A stretch of 64,000 nucleotides of DNA from Cololabis saira (GCF_033807715.1 NC_084592.1:27461919-27525918); one strand, 5' to 3'; positions 1-10,974 are shown, counted from the stretch's first letter. Numbers and translations: made by a program. The notes: generated from the letters alone by a model not told the origin.

Positions 1-34
1 TCAAAGTTAATGCGTTAATAACGTGTTAACTTAA

Positions 35-353
35 AGGAGCATGAGGCAAGAATAAGAAATGAGACTCATTAGCGCCACGACGGCCGTCGGGGGTACTGCA
101 GCCAACAGCGAAGCCGGCACGGGAGAACGGGGAGAACGCGCATGCAGTGTCATTTGACGTCACATCCGCAGGACAGCGCAGGGAATTCGGGCCCAGAATT
201 GCAGCGCATTTTGCAGCACACAGCCTGTTTAAGGCAACGGAGAGATACGCTAGAGGGCTCATTATTTTTGGTTTGGAACGCTTCATCTGACATTAATACT
301 AGAAAACTTAAAACGTATACGCATTTTTTTCATAAATCCTGCCTCATGCTCCT
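35..353. mobile_element. Non-autonomous piggyBac-like element 1
   Basis: A 319-bp element with terminal inverted repeats AGGAGCATGAGGCA and TGCCTCATGCTCCT, flanked on both sides by TTAA (31-34 and 354-357). TTAA duplication is the piggyBac-superfamily signature (Kolobok also uses TTAA). The interior is GC-richer than its surroundings and has no transposase, so it would depend on an element elsewhere. Confidence 0.75.
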
Positions 354-797
354 TTAACGTCCTCTTAACGCTGACAATGTTTTTAACGCACGATTAACGT
401 GCAAGATAAAAGAAAAAAACTTGCATTATATAATTTCTGGTGCTCCACGGCACCCGTAGCTTGAGGAAAAGTATGGTGGACTGAAAGATGGAGAATGAAA
501 AGGGACTTTTGAACGGCAAGTTCACTTTCAAAAAGATGCAAGATTATTAAGTTATTTGCATGTACTGTCGATTTAAAATAATTACCATCCAGTACGTTGA
601 GTCTCAAATACCACTTTTACATTGAGCTGCTTAAAAAAACAAGGAATCTTAAGTTAGTCTTTACAAGTGTAAAGTCGGGGACTACATTGTGTTTGTATTT
701 ATGAAGGAATGTTACATTCAGGTCAAAAGCTTTTTTGTAGAAAGTTGAATAAACATTGGCATAAAGCAAGCATATTTGCCCTTTCTCATGTTGTTAA

Positions 798-2005
798 AGG
801 GGACATATTATGGCATTTAATGTATATTTTAAACAGGCCTTGAATGTCTTAAAAACAATCTAAATCTTGTTTTTTCTACATAAATCAGAAATTCAGTCTC
901 TGGGCCATGTTTTTATTTTTTCCGCTTCTAAAGCCTTTTTCTGTGATTCATTTTCAGGGCGGGGGGGGGGGGCTATGATAATGAGGCTCTGCGCTGATTG
1001 GCTGCTTGAATGATGTGTAGCAGGGGAGGAGACAAAGCGTCGCTCCGGGCAGAAGAGCAGCGGCTGCGTAGCAAAGCGTGTCCACGGTTCTGCGTTAAAT
1101 CGACACGTACCCTACGCCGTAGGCTCTGTGTTGGTGTAACGCGGAACCATAAATCAGCCTTTAGTCACGTCGTCTTCAAACAGGAAGATTTAATTAAATT
1201 CTAAACAGTTACACCACAGTTATTTACTCCGATTCCTCATCATTTCACTTCTTATGTTACAAGTCAAATGAATCATGTTAACTGTAAAGAAATCACAACA
1301 CTGAATTTTCACAAATGGCAACTTTATTGTTAAAATATATAAATAAAATGTATGCACTATTGCTGGCTCAAGGAAGGACCGCGCGTCTTCTGAATGTGAA
1401 CAGCTCCAGGTGCTTGAAAGATCTGAAACCACAGAAGAAAAATTTATTACGGTACTAATAGAGCCCCGAGCCCGGGGCTCCTCGACGGTCTGGTCCGTGA
1501 GCAGCCCCCACAGCTCCGTATGCGGCGCCGGGGCTCCGGAGCTAAGCTAAATACTTAGCCCATGCAAAGATCATACAAATATAAATAACATAAAAAAAAA
1601 GGAACATACCGCTGACTCGTGTGCAGTTACCGGGTCCGTGCTGTGGGAACTGATCCTTTTATGAGGGTAAATGTCGATGCAAAATCTCATTTCTACTCCC
1701 CCTCGCTGTTCAAACAGCCACCGCTTCTGAACAATGGCGGACGCTCGAGCCGGCGGAGAGAGCTGGTTGTGGGCGTGGTTTCAGCAGCGGAGGCCGAACC
1801 TCTGCGCCTCGGGTGACGTCACCCTAAGCGCAGATTCTCATTGGCTCAAAAAGAATCACGTGACACTGGGGGATTCTGTCCGGCGGAGGTCACAGACCTT
1901 GCAGAAATTCATGGTATTTTGTCTCCCCTGTGCTGGCAGGGTGAGGGGAGACCACTTTATATATGTTAAATCAAGAAAAAACGTGTTTTTCATAATATGT
2001 CCCCT
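798..2005. mobile_element. Non-autonomous piggyBac-like element 2
   Basis: A 1208-bp element with a perfect 15-bp terminal inverted repeat, AGGGGACATATTATG / CATAATATGTCCCCT, between TTAA at 794-797 and TTAA at 2006-2009. The sister repeat near 63470 reads straight through this site with a single TTAA, giving a paralogous empty site. No transposase ORF is present. It contains a partial fold-back MITE at about 1088-1160 and a short G-run at 961-972. Confidence 0.9.
1088..1160. mobile_element. Partial fold-back MITE (CTACGCCGTAGG family), copy 1
   Basis: The core palindrome CCTACGCCGTAGG and the right arm GTAACGCGGAACCATAAATC match two other copies at 40311-40428 and about 62520-62625. The left outer arm is missing here. 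It lies inside piggyBac-like element 2. Confidence 0.7.
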
Positions 2006-2104
2006 TTAACAGTATTGAAAACATTAAAAAATACCTAAAGGTAATTTAGAACAGCAAAAAATGTGTGAATAAATGTGCGATTAATATGCGATTAATGCAA
2101 TTTA

Positions 2105-2106
<2 letters not shown>

Positions 2107-2195
<89 letters not shown>

Positions 2196-2206
2196 GTGTG
2201 TGTGTT
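2107..2206. repeat. (TA)n microsatellite with short (TG)n end
   Basis: About 90 bp of alternating TA with one CA interruption, then a few TG units. It abuts the degenerate repeat. Reading frames across it (YIYIYI peptides) are artefacts. Confidence 0.97.
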
Positions 2207-3540
2207 TCCAAAAGAGCATATTCCTTCTTGTTCCATTGGCAGGAGACAGACGTACTACCAGAGCTCCCTTCCTTTAAGCAAATTGAATAGTTTTAAAATT
2301 TCCAAAGAGAAGTTTTACTTTATCTTATAATGTTGTTCATGTTTAATTTGCTGATTCTTTTCGTCAGACAAGAATATTTTGGTGTTTTTAATACCTGACA
2401 TGTTTTCCGCCTTCATTAGAGTCACAAGATGGTGTGTGTGACCCGCCATTTATAAGCTGATGTTAAAAGGAGGCGTGACTCACCTGTTAGATTTGACGGA
2501 TGAGTCATGCCCTCTGCTGTCCGCTGTTGTTTATGTTGTTCATGGGCTTCAACAAGAACTTCAATTTCCATTCTCATGGGCCTATAGAAGATACCTAAAC
2601 TTCTTTTTGTTGGCTTTTTCCTTTCATCTCAGTTTGACGCTGCAGTGTTTTTTTCCAGATTTCTTCAAATGTCATAAAGGCTCAGTTCGGGTAACAGAGG
2701 CTTGAAATCTGTCATGGTGGGAATTGTTTCAGCCATGGACATATATTTGGCTTGTGTGTGAAGATTTCTGTAATAACTCAGTGTTGAGATTTTCATCTTT
2801 CTCAGTCACAAAAAGGCCACCAAATCTTCTCTGGTGGTCTTGATGTTGCAGTCCAATTATTTGATATGTTTGATGAAGGTTTCTTAGATCTTCTGCTTTT
2901 ACCTCAGCTCTGTTGTTGATCTTTGTTGCAAATTCAGCCACAAAGATTAGGTCTAACCCTGCATTCACACCAAAAGGTTCCCGAGCTGCCATTCATTTTA
3001 AATGTTGGCTTGCTACAAAGGACGTCTAGCGCGTCGGCAGCAGCAAGTGGTGTGATGCCAGCAACCGGAGTGTCAATTTGAAGTTGAGATAATCTCAACT
3101 CTCTGCAAATGTGCAGCAGCGCACCAAAGCAGCATCCAATTACAGACCAGGATTTCCAAGGCGAGAAGCCTTGCCTAAGACGGGAGAAAGCGAATACAAA
3201 GACAAAAGAAAAACTGATAATCATGGTCTCAGGTTTCCCAGAGTTATACAATGTCTCCTTATTTATTTATAGAGACATTAAGAAGAAGTTGGATGCATGG
3301 AAAAAGGTGTCTGTAATTATTAGCATACCTGGTAAGTAACAGGTTCACGTAAAATAAAACAGAGCTCCGGTATCAGCCGATGAAATTCCCCATGGAGTTG
3401 CCGGGTTTGCAGCACTTTGTGGACGACGCTGGGCCCTGCGTTTCCTCAGCAAATGCACTGCTGCAATACAAAGAAGGCTTCCCAAAGTGCGATCTGTGGT
3501 GAAACAGCAAACCGAAGATGTGCATGCTATTAATATATAT
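2207..3540. other. No gene recognised
   Basis: AT-rich DNA without a convincing coding region. A GC-richer patch around 2955-3200 (starting near GCATTCACACCAAAA) resembles fish MITE sequence I recall, but I could not find its other end. Confidence 0.5.
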
Positions 3541-3624
3541 AAACTTATTCATGCATTCATTTTCAGTAGGTTGGATTATTGCAATGGCACCTTTTCAGGC
3601 CTTAACAAGAAATCAATCAGGCAG
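3541..3624 (+). pseudogene. LINE reverse-transcriptase scrap (L2/Rex1-like)
   Basis: Frame 1 from 3541 reads KLIHAFIFSRLDYCNGTFSG followed by LNKKSIRQ. This is the F-x-S-R-L-D-Y-C-N block of the RT thumb/connection region of L2/CR1/Rex1-type LINEs in fish. Only about 28 codons remain before the frame runs directly into a Tc1-like terminus. It has no function. The motif is strong for so short a piece. Confidence 0.8.
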
Positions 3625-3828
3625 GTGACCAAATACTTATTTTACTGAGGAATTTACCAATTAATTCAGTAAAAATCCTACAATGTGATTTCCTGGATTC
3701 TTTCCCCCCATTCTGTCTCTCATATATGAAGTGTACCTATAATGAAAATGGCAGGCCTCTCTCATCTTTTTAAGTGAGAGAACTTGCACAATTGGTGGCT
3801 GACTAAATACTTTTTTGCCCCACTGTAG
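3625..3828. mobile_element. Tc1-like transposon end (single terminal inverted repeat)
   Basis: From GTGACCAAATACTTATTTTA to TTTTTTGCCCCACTG the sequence matches, from memory, the long terminal inverted repeat of a widespread teleost Tc1-like family. The outer end CCCACTG is followed by TA. No transposase and no second end are in the neighbourhood, so this is a solo end joined to a LINE scrap. Confidence 0.75.
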
Positions 3829-4078
3829 AGATAGACAACATGCATACTCACACTCACACATACGGGCAATTTAATATCATCAATTTACCTAATATACAGT
3901 ACATGGCTTTAGACTTAATGTACTGCAAATTATGGAGACCAAACAAATTCCTAGTGTACCGAAAAATGTTTCATCTGACAAAATATAATACATTCACATC
4001 AGTTTGTCTTCAAAAGGAAAGTCTGTGAGTTATGCATCTGACCTGAAATGTATAAGAAATACACTCAAAAGCACATTG
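3829..4078. other. No gene recognised
   Basis: Unique-looking AT-rich spacer between the Tc1-like end and the CA microsatellite. Confidence 0.5.
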
Positions 4079-4232
<154 letters not shown>

Positions 4233-4677
4233 AAGTCCAGTAGGCCTGTACTGCTATCGTCATTTGATAATGGAATAATGGAAGTTCCAGTCTCATGTAA
4301 GGGCTTCCATCTGTTGTGACCAGCATACTATGATTAATTAATAACAAGATTGATTGTGCCAAATGTTCCCCACAAGGTCAATTCTCATATCCAAAAAACA
4401 GATCCCATTGTGCTTTTTTAAGATATCACTGTAGGAACTGTAAGACTGAATAACAGTTGCAAATTGATGAGAACGGCTGTGACTCAGGAACTGTCATGAG
4501 GCTTCTGTGGATATTATTTTTTTAAGTTTTTCAAAACAGCTGTCATAGACTTGCTGAAAGTAGTGTATGAGTTCACAGCCTTGCTGCTAACTAGAATAGA
4601 GTCAAAGGCTGTGACAAACTACTGCATATGTAAAAACATCAAAATGATCATTTCTGAATCACTCTTGACGTTTCATT

Positions 4678-4709
4678 GACTTTTGTTAGTGTGAACACTA
4701 ACAAAAGTC
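4678..4709. repeat. Perfect 15-bp palindrome
   Basis: GACTTTTGTTAGTGT at 4678-4692 and ACACTAACAAAAGTC at 4695-4709 are exact reverse complements with a 2-bp spacer. It lies 47 bp upstream of the TATA-like box at 4756. Confidence 0.9.
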
Positions 4710-4755
4710 ACTGACACAGCTCGTTAGGTTGGCTTTGGCTGGGTTGGAGTTTTTC

Positions 4756-4764
4756 TATATAAGG
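4756..4764 (+). promoter_or_regulatory. TATA-box-like element
   Basis: TATATAAGG at 4756-4764 matches a strong TATA consensus. The first downstream ATG is at 4807, about 43 bp away, compatible with a start site near 4790 and a short leader. No CAAT or GC box is evident. Confidence 0.35.
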
Positions 4765-4806
4765 CTGTGTTTCAGATCTCATTCTTACAAGAACAAGCAT
4801 CTCATT

Positions 4807-4905
4807 ATGGCAACACATCAAACACTAACATCAACACCTCTGCTAGCCAGCACGGTTAGCCAGACGCTACCTGACTCACCATTGTTGGTAGGTTATCATG
4901 GATAA
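4807..4905 (+). CDS. Short ORF (32 aa), possible upstream ORF
   Basis: ATG at 4807 in the context ATTATGG opens a 32-residue Ser/Thr/Leu-rich frame that stops at 4903-4905. It overlaps the next ORF's start (4898) by 8 nt. I recognise no family. It may be an upstream ORF or chance. Confidence 0.15.
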   Translation: MATHQTLTSTPLLASTVSQTLPDSPLLVGYHG

Positions 4906-5032
4906 AATGCTGAAGAAACCAAGGAGGACAAGGTCAGAGGAAGAGGAAGAGAAAATCTTGGACCAGCTTTTACTCCTTGGTGGAATGCAGAGTGATCGAG
5001 CAAGAGAGGCTAAATCTTGGACTGGTTTTTAG
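4898..5032 (+). CDS. Short charged ORF (44 aa), unrecognised
   Basis: ATG at 4898 (context TCATGG) opens a 44-codon frame: a basic stretch MDKMLKKPRRTRS, an acidic EEEEE run, a leucine-rich segment ILDQLLLLGG, then SDRAREAKSWTGF and a TAG. The order basic, acidic, amphipathic suggests a small nuclear or regulatory peptide or the first exon of a larger protein. A GT following AAAGG near 5096 could be a splice donor on a longer transcript. It sits 134 bp downstream of a TATA-like box. No homology is recognised and chance cannot be excluded. Confidence 0.25.
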   Translation: MDKMLKKPRRTRSEEEEEKILDQLLLLGGMQSDRAREAKSWTGF

Positions 5033-5815
5033 CATTTGGCAAGAACTACGAGAAGAAATGGGATGTAGGCTGTCCAAGCAAGGGACCAGAAAAGGGTAAA
5101 TCTGGGGCTGTTTTTTGTTGATTAGTAAGTGCTAAGAGAATAAACATGATGCAAAACCAATGCAGATCTAGTGATCTTGTAGCTGGATCAGTAAACTGAC
5201 TTCCTGTGTGTTTTCGCTGTAGTTTCTTGTTTTGATGTCACAGTAAAGTTGTCCACACTGTAGTTTTGTCTTTGCCTGTTTTGTCTATTGTTAGACATCT
5301 TCTAAACATGCTACATTGTTCTAAGACGCATCTCCAGACCGGGAGATGTCTAATCCAAATGTGTATGACAAACTCTTTCAAAAACATTCTGAGCTATAAG
5401 GAATCCGTTTTTTAGGCAAAGGAACATTTCATTGGCTTACAAAGACTTGAAAGAGATGAGAGTGACTTAGTTCTTGCACTTGTATCTTCTTTCTCAGCCA
5501 TGTCTATATAATGTGTGCAGAATGCTTTTGGAGTCTTGTTGAAAATATTATGTTCCTGTTAAAGATACCACCTTGAAGGCAGCACACGTCTTTTAAAATA
5601 AACTGTTTGAAATAAGACCATTGTTTTTCTTTCTGCTCCTTAAAAGGATTATATTGCTCCAGTAAACTCCATACATTGCCTTCTTCTTATCAACCTTTTT
5701 TAACTTTAACAATCTTGAAATGTGAAAACTGATGTGCATTAGCAAATTACAAAAACCTGATGATGAATGACATTAAATAGTTTTGTTTCATAATGCCTTC
5801 AAAGATGCAGACAAG

Positions 5816-5818
<3 letters not shown>
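5033..5818. other. No gene recognised
   Basis: AT-rich sequence with several AATAAA-like hexamers (for example near 5598) but no sustained coding frame. Confidence 0.5.
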
Positions 5819-5876
<58 letters not shown>

Positions 5877-5880
5877 TTTT
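5819..5880. repeat. (TA)n followed by poly-T
   Basis: About 40 bp of TA directly joined to about 22 T. Possibly the degenerated A-tail of a retroposon on the minus strand; no body was identified. Confidence 0.95.
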
Positions 5881-6295
5881 ATCGGCCTTTTGGAAATTGT
5901 CTCACCATGTTCAGACCTAATATAGATGTTAGGATGTAACCTATGAGTACTGACATTTAATTTGACTGTTTTCTCATACGACTGATTCAGAATCTCAGAA
6001 AATAATCCAGGTTGTATGACAACAACTGAAAAATGTAATAAAGAAACTGGCAAAAAATATGCACATTTACAAATGCAGTTTGGACAAATCCTGTTTCTTT
6101 TTTTTTTTTACATGAAAACTTATTTATTTAAACATTTATCAAATATCTGCAATGTCATGGTGACCTGCCTGGGATGTATGCTGCATTTTGCCTGGATACA
6201 CCGTTGATTTAAAAAATGTCCCAGTTTGGATCAGTAAAGTAAATAAATCCATCCATAAGGAAAACCATGAGAGTGAATAGGACGAATTGGATATA
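5881..6295. other. No gene recognised
   Basis: AT-rich spacer. The stretch near 6226-6258 (GATCAGTAAAGTAAATAAAT then CCATCC) resembles the tail of a fish retroposon but is too short to classify. Confidence 0.4.
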
Positions 6296-6303
6296 CTGTA
6301 GAT

Positions 6304-6523
6304 CAGTGGTCTTCATTCCTGGTCCTTGAGAGCCGCTATCCTGCATGTTTTTGATGTTTCCCTGCATCAACACACCCGATTCTAATTCTAATCACAAACT
6401 TTTCATCTATGTCTGCACAGTTCTGTTGGTGACACAGTCATGTGTATCAGGGTGTAATGAAGCAGTGAAACATCTAAAACATGCAGGGCAGTGTCTCTCG
6501 AGCTCCTGGAAAGAAGACCACTG
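6304..6523. mobile_element. hAT MITE with perfect 8-bp target duplication
   Basis: A 220-bp element starting CAGTGGTCTTC and ending GAAGACCACTG, an 11-bp perfect inverted repeat; less perfect complementarity continues inwards (CTGGTCCT...AGAGC against GCTC...). CTGTAGAT occurs at 6296-6303 and again at 6524-6531. An 8-bp duplication with CAGTGG-type ends places it in hAT. No coding capacity. Confidence 0.92.
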
Positions 6524-6574
6524 CTGTAGATAATAAATGGTAATTTAAAAAAGCATTTCAGCTTGACTTGTAAG

Positions 6575-6675
6575 TAGGGATGGGAATGGATACGATTTTT
6601 ACGATTCCAATTCCATTTTCGGTTCTGCTTAATGATTAATGATTCTGCTAGGTTCTTTATCAAATCCCTTATCAT

Positions 6676-6678
<3 letters not shown>
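6575..6678. mobile_element. Fragment of a hAT-like repeat (TAGGGATGGGAAT end)
   Basis: TAGGGATGGGAATGGATACG followed by repeated ACGATT/ATGATT motifs resembles one end of a common fish hAT-like repeat. The rest was apparently replaced by microsatellite expansion. Confidence 0.55.
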
Positions 6679-6773
<95 letters not shown>

Positions 6774-6897
6774 TACATATATACACACACACATACATAC
6801 ATACATACATACATACATACATACATACATACATACATACATACATACATACATACATACATACATACATACATACATACATACATACATACATACA

Positions 6898-6927
<30 letters not shown>
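6679..6927. repeat. Compound (TA)n-(CATA)n microsatellite
   Basis: About 85 bp of TA, a CACA/TATA transition, then about 134 bp of near-perfect CATA tetranucleotides. Any frame through it encodes only IYIY or HTYI repeats. Confidence 0.98.
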
Positions 6928-6930
<3 letters not shown>

Positions 6931-7820
6931 TCATAAATTATTCTGTGTCCAACATTTTGAAAATTGAATATTACATATTACAGAAAGTTTCCTTGAGAAG
7001 AAAATCAGTTAGTAGAAATGGCTCAAGGTTAAATGCACAACTACGTTATTTAACTTGGTTTTAGGGAGCAAGTGCCCATTTTAGGACCTGTGACAAGACT
7101 CCAGGCATTTAATCTACTTTCTTCTAAATAATTTCTAACACACTTGAACACTAAATAACCACAGTATCTTGTGGTCTAAATTTCACAGGGCCCACAGTTG
7201 TTGCAGTTTTGAGTCAAATTGAGTCTGTTAAATCTGACAGCATTTTCTTACCTCATGAAAACATGCCTTCATGTCCATGAACCAGTGTGTTAGTTATGAA
7301 TCTGCCTCTCTGGATCTATGTTTTGCCTGTGAAATTCATTTGTATCCCTGTTATATTCACATAATATAAAACATACGCACTAGTGCGGCTTGAATTTTTG
7401 TAGAAAACATTTATCCAACCCCTCCCAACATTGGTCTGTCTTTTCCACAACTTTCCATCCCTGATTTATTAAGATGTAAACACAGGTCAAAACGCCTTTC
7501 AACACATCAAAGTCCTGTTCTTGTGCTGCCAAGTTGGACTGAGAGAGACCTTCTTAAGCTACAAAAGCACAGACTCCTATGGTGAGAGAGGAATTGGGGT
7601 TGAATTTGACCATATAAATGTAATCATGTTCATTGGCTCTCTGTGGGACAACTTGGCGTTGCAGGTGAGTTCTGTTGCTGTGGGATTATGATTTCCATTC
7701 GTCAGTTTTACCAGAATAGACCTTTTGGGACATTCCAGATTCCTGTTTCTCATTTGAAAGAACATTTGGTAGATAGATGTTTTAAAAACTCACTGTGTTC
7801 ATGCAGGTTCTTTTTTCTTG

Positions 7821-7821
<1 letters not shown>
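6928..7821. other. No gene recognised
   Basis: Unique-looking AT-rich DNA; no domain, motif or splice pattern I can support. Confidence 0.5.

Positions 7822-7853
<32 letters not shown>
7822..7853. repeat. 32-bp guanine homopolymer
   Basis: C at 7821 is followed by 32 consecutive G. Such a run can form G-quadruplexes and is error-prone in sequencing, so its exact length is uncertain. Confidence 0.9.
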
Positions 7854-7854
<1 letters not shown>

Positions 7855-8517
7855 TAGTCTTTATTAGAAACAGGACAGAAATGTTTTAATTATTTTTAAC
7901 TCAGTGGACCCTCTTATAACTACAGCTCATTTGCTAAAGACCAACTTTTGTGCTAATTTCAATATACAAAAGAAAAAGAAAGAAAAGTATCCCTACAGAA
8001 TGAAGCTGAATCCCTCATGCTTCATGGTGGGGACAGTGTCCCTTGATTGATAGATTTGTTGGAAGAGAAATTTACCTTGATGTTTACTTTACTTGATTTT
8101 TAAAATTAGATGAAACTGAACTGAATTCAGAAGGTTTCTATGTGCATTAATGAATGTGGGATAGTGCTGTACACAGGCTTACACCTGTTATGTCCTCGCT
8201 TCTCTTGCAGCAGGCCTATCTCCATCCCCAACAATATTACTGATAAAATAGACAGTTATTTGAAGCATACATTTAAAAAAAAAGTTGTAATCTAGCACAT
8301 AACTAGTGTTTCCAAATTTGATTTAGTGATTGTTCAGACCCCTTTAGTGACTCTTTTCAAAAAGGAGACCAGTTACATATCTAGCAAACTTCTCTGGTGT
8401 TATGGGACACTTTTGGAGATTGATATTAATGCAAGCATTGTTCCTACTCTTCTCGTGGAGTGGGTGCTGCCATGGGCCCATCTCCTGTCCCAAAACACCC
8501 ACAAATGGCGAGGGAAT

Positions 8518-8640
8518 GCAAGTTTATTTGTATAGCACAGTTGAACATCAAGGGGATTCAAAATGCTTTACAGACATTAAAACATCATCATATAACAGAA
8601 AATAAAAAGCATGATTTCAAATTTAATGGAAAAGAAATAA
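8518..8640. repeat. Common teleost interspersed repeat fragment
   Basis: The phrase AAGTTTATTTGTATAGCACA, then CAAAATGCTTTACAGACATT and an A-rich tail, matches a ubiquitous fish repeat known from memory (TTTATTTGTATAGCAC ... GTGCTTTACA). Class not assigned. Confidence 0.6.
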
Positions 8641-8741
8641 AGAAAATGGAGCAATAGATAAAAACAGAAGTTAAAATATGATCAAGTTTGGAAAATTATA
8701 TTTAAAAGTAACTGCAGATTTGGAACTGCAGCTGACAACAA

Positions 8742-8888
8742 TTCTTTTTTCAGAAACCTAAAACAGAAGAAAATTAGGGAGGATTTTTTTTTCATTTCTT
8801 AAGAAAAGTCAGAGTTAATCAGACTTTTTTGTAGAAATGAAAAAAAAAATCCTCCCTTATTTTTTGTTTTAAGTTTCTGAAAAAAGAT
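8742..8888. repeat. Imperfect inverted repeat, arms about 55 bp
   Basis: The left arm (8742-8799, TTCTTTTTTCAGAAACCTAA ... CATTTCT) is complementary to the right arm (about 8833-8888, AGAAATGA ... TTTCTGAAAAAAGAT) around a loop of about 33 bp. Shared blocks include GGGAGGATTTTTTTTTCAT. Possibly a MITE without discernible target duplication. Confidence 0.8.
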
Positions 8889-10968
8889 TAGTCAGAATTC
8901 TGACTTTTTTTTCTCAAAATTCAATTTTTTTTATACCACTGTGTTGCATCACTTTCTTTTTCACGGCAGTCTGCAAGTATTTAGAAATTAAAGAGAAGAG
9001 GTGCTCTATTTTTGTGACTGAAATGTGTTCCCATTCGTGCTTGACAGATGATTTCAGCAGTTCAACAATACAAAGCCCTTGTTTTGTTGGAATTGTTTAA
9101 AACTGAAAGCAAGACAATGGATAATCTGTGCTTGCAAAAGGATACTTGGCTCAGAGTGAAAGCAAAATGTTGGTTGAAGTAGTTTTGCACAAACCATCAG
9201 GGGATAGGAGTCTGGGGAACAAAGAAGCGAAATAAATGAAAGCAAAAAGATTTAAATGAAATAATTTCAGTACAGGAGTTTTGATTTCCACCTTCCTCCC
9301 TGTGTAATTGTACACATTCCTATGGCAAGATGCACCTGTGTCCTCTTCTGGAGAAAAAAAAACAACTGTACTTTCCAGGTTGATGCATTTACTGATACTT
9401 TAGATGAAAATTTTTGCCAACAAAAATTTGTTTATGGACCCATTAATTTGTGGTATAAGGATGTTTTTATTGCGTGAAACTGATACTGAAAGTGTTCACT
9501 TGAACATATCCATCAGACTCAGATGTTCAAAAGCAGAAGCAGATGGGATCTGGATGAAAACTCAAAATCAAATTTAAAGGTGAATCAGTGTTCCTAGTTG
9601 AGACATTGTATCAGCAAGTAAAACACAGAAAGGGAGAAACAGAGAGGATAATCTATAAAAAAGTACTTTAGAAATCCTCTTTTCATCTTCACAATAGAAC
9701 ATTGGACCCGGAGCGTGGCCTGCAGTTCTCATCCTTAATGGATTGAGATAATGGCTGGACAAATTGTTCCCAGGCACTGTCTTCACTCTGCCCCACTAAG
9801 TTTAGAGATCCAGGGAATAAAATAATCCGATTTTTTTTCTTCCTTTATCTCCCACACTCTAGAAAAGAAGCAAAGGGGTTTTGAAATGCCATGCCTGCTT
9901 GTCACGACCCCTTTTTGTATACCCTCCGCCCATCCGTGGACCCGGCTTTAGACGCCATCCCTTTTCCAAGGGCTCACTGTCAAGGCCTCAAATAAACCTG
10001 CTGGAAGTGCCAGCACTGTTTTCCATTTTCCTGTCGTTCTTCCACCCCCCCTTTCTCTCTTCCACACTGTTTATCAGACTCTAACGTTTCCCAAAATGTG
10101 GAGTCTCTCATGGTTAAGTGGTAGAGTTCATGCCGAGGTTTGTGGAAATTCACCAGGTCTCTTACAAACTATTGTGGTGAGAAAAAGCTTGAGTCTGATC
10201 ACTGGGATGTGATCCACGCCAGGCTCTCCTGTGTCAGGAATGAGTATACAATGTGTAATAAGCACTTCTGCTGTATGCTAAGTTGGTCCGGTCATGACAT
10301 CCTTAAGCTGAGTACCGTGCCAGCTTTCCTGTTACAAAGACAAATTGTGCATACAGAATTTCCTGGAGTGGCTCTGAAAGCTCCCCCTACTCTTACTGCC
10401 AAGGCACCACTTGCACTTAAGAGATTTAGTGCCCTTACTCAGTATTTGCCTCCATTTTAGCTCCTGCTAAAGTATCTGATAAGCTGAATGACAGGTTTCC
10501 ACAAGGGGATATTTGGGACTTAATTTGGAACAGCTTCAGAGAGTGACTGCAAAAATCTCCATCAATAAGATTGATAAGATCAGTGTCCCTGGAAAAATGA
10601 GTCAAATACAATGAGGCAACTTCAAGAGAGGTTGATTATCATTAAATTCTTAACCTAAAAAAGGTGAATCCTGGGTAATCAGTTGATGTTATGTTCAGTC
10701 AAGTAGTTAGGGTGAATCTCAGAGGCGAAAAGGAAGCAGGCTATGTACAATATCACTTACTGTGACTGGGATAGAGATAGGAAATGGACTCTTCTTATAT
10801 GGACATCCTTAAAACGTGTTTGTTTTTTAAGTCTTTCCAGATTCTGTAAAATATCAAATCATATTATTTGGGTTTCATATAGCAGTGAACCACAGAGAAA
10901 TAAAGTAAATTTATGTGAAATGTTCTGAAAAGTTATATACCAATAAAACTTTATTCTAACCATATTGT
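8889..10968. other. No gene recognised
   Basis: About 2 kb of AT-rich DNA. Frames in the region are short and show no family motif. Nothing mobile was recognised. Confidence 0.5.
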
Positions 10969-10974
10969 ATATCT

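Larger units (their letters stand above)
1..2106 (-). repeat. Degenerate interspersed repeat (possibly hAT-derived), carrying two nested TTAA insertions
   Basis: The segments left after removing the two insertions (1-34, 354-797, 2006-2106) are rich in TTAACG/ATTAATGCG motifs. The parts at about 604-797 and 2006-2105 match, as reverse complement, the sequence at about 63344-63652, so two copies in opposite orientation bracket the window. The far end of the other copy starts TAGTGCTG and this copy starts TCAAAGTTAATGCG, which resembles hAT-type ends I recall, but no target duplication is visible because the window truncates it. No coding potential is seen. Class is inferred; membership of one repeat family is seen directly. 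Confidence 0.7.

Noticed and set aside
6403..7064. Frames of up to 171 residues with MYVC or IHTY repeats
   Set aside because: Translations of the TA/CATA microsatellite; open only because the repeat lacks stop codons.
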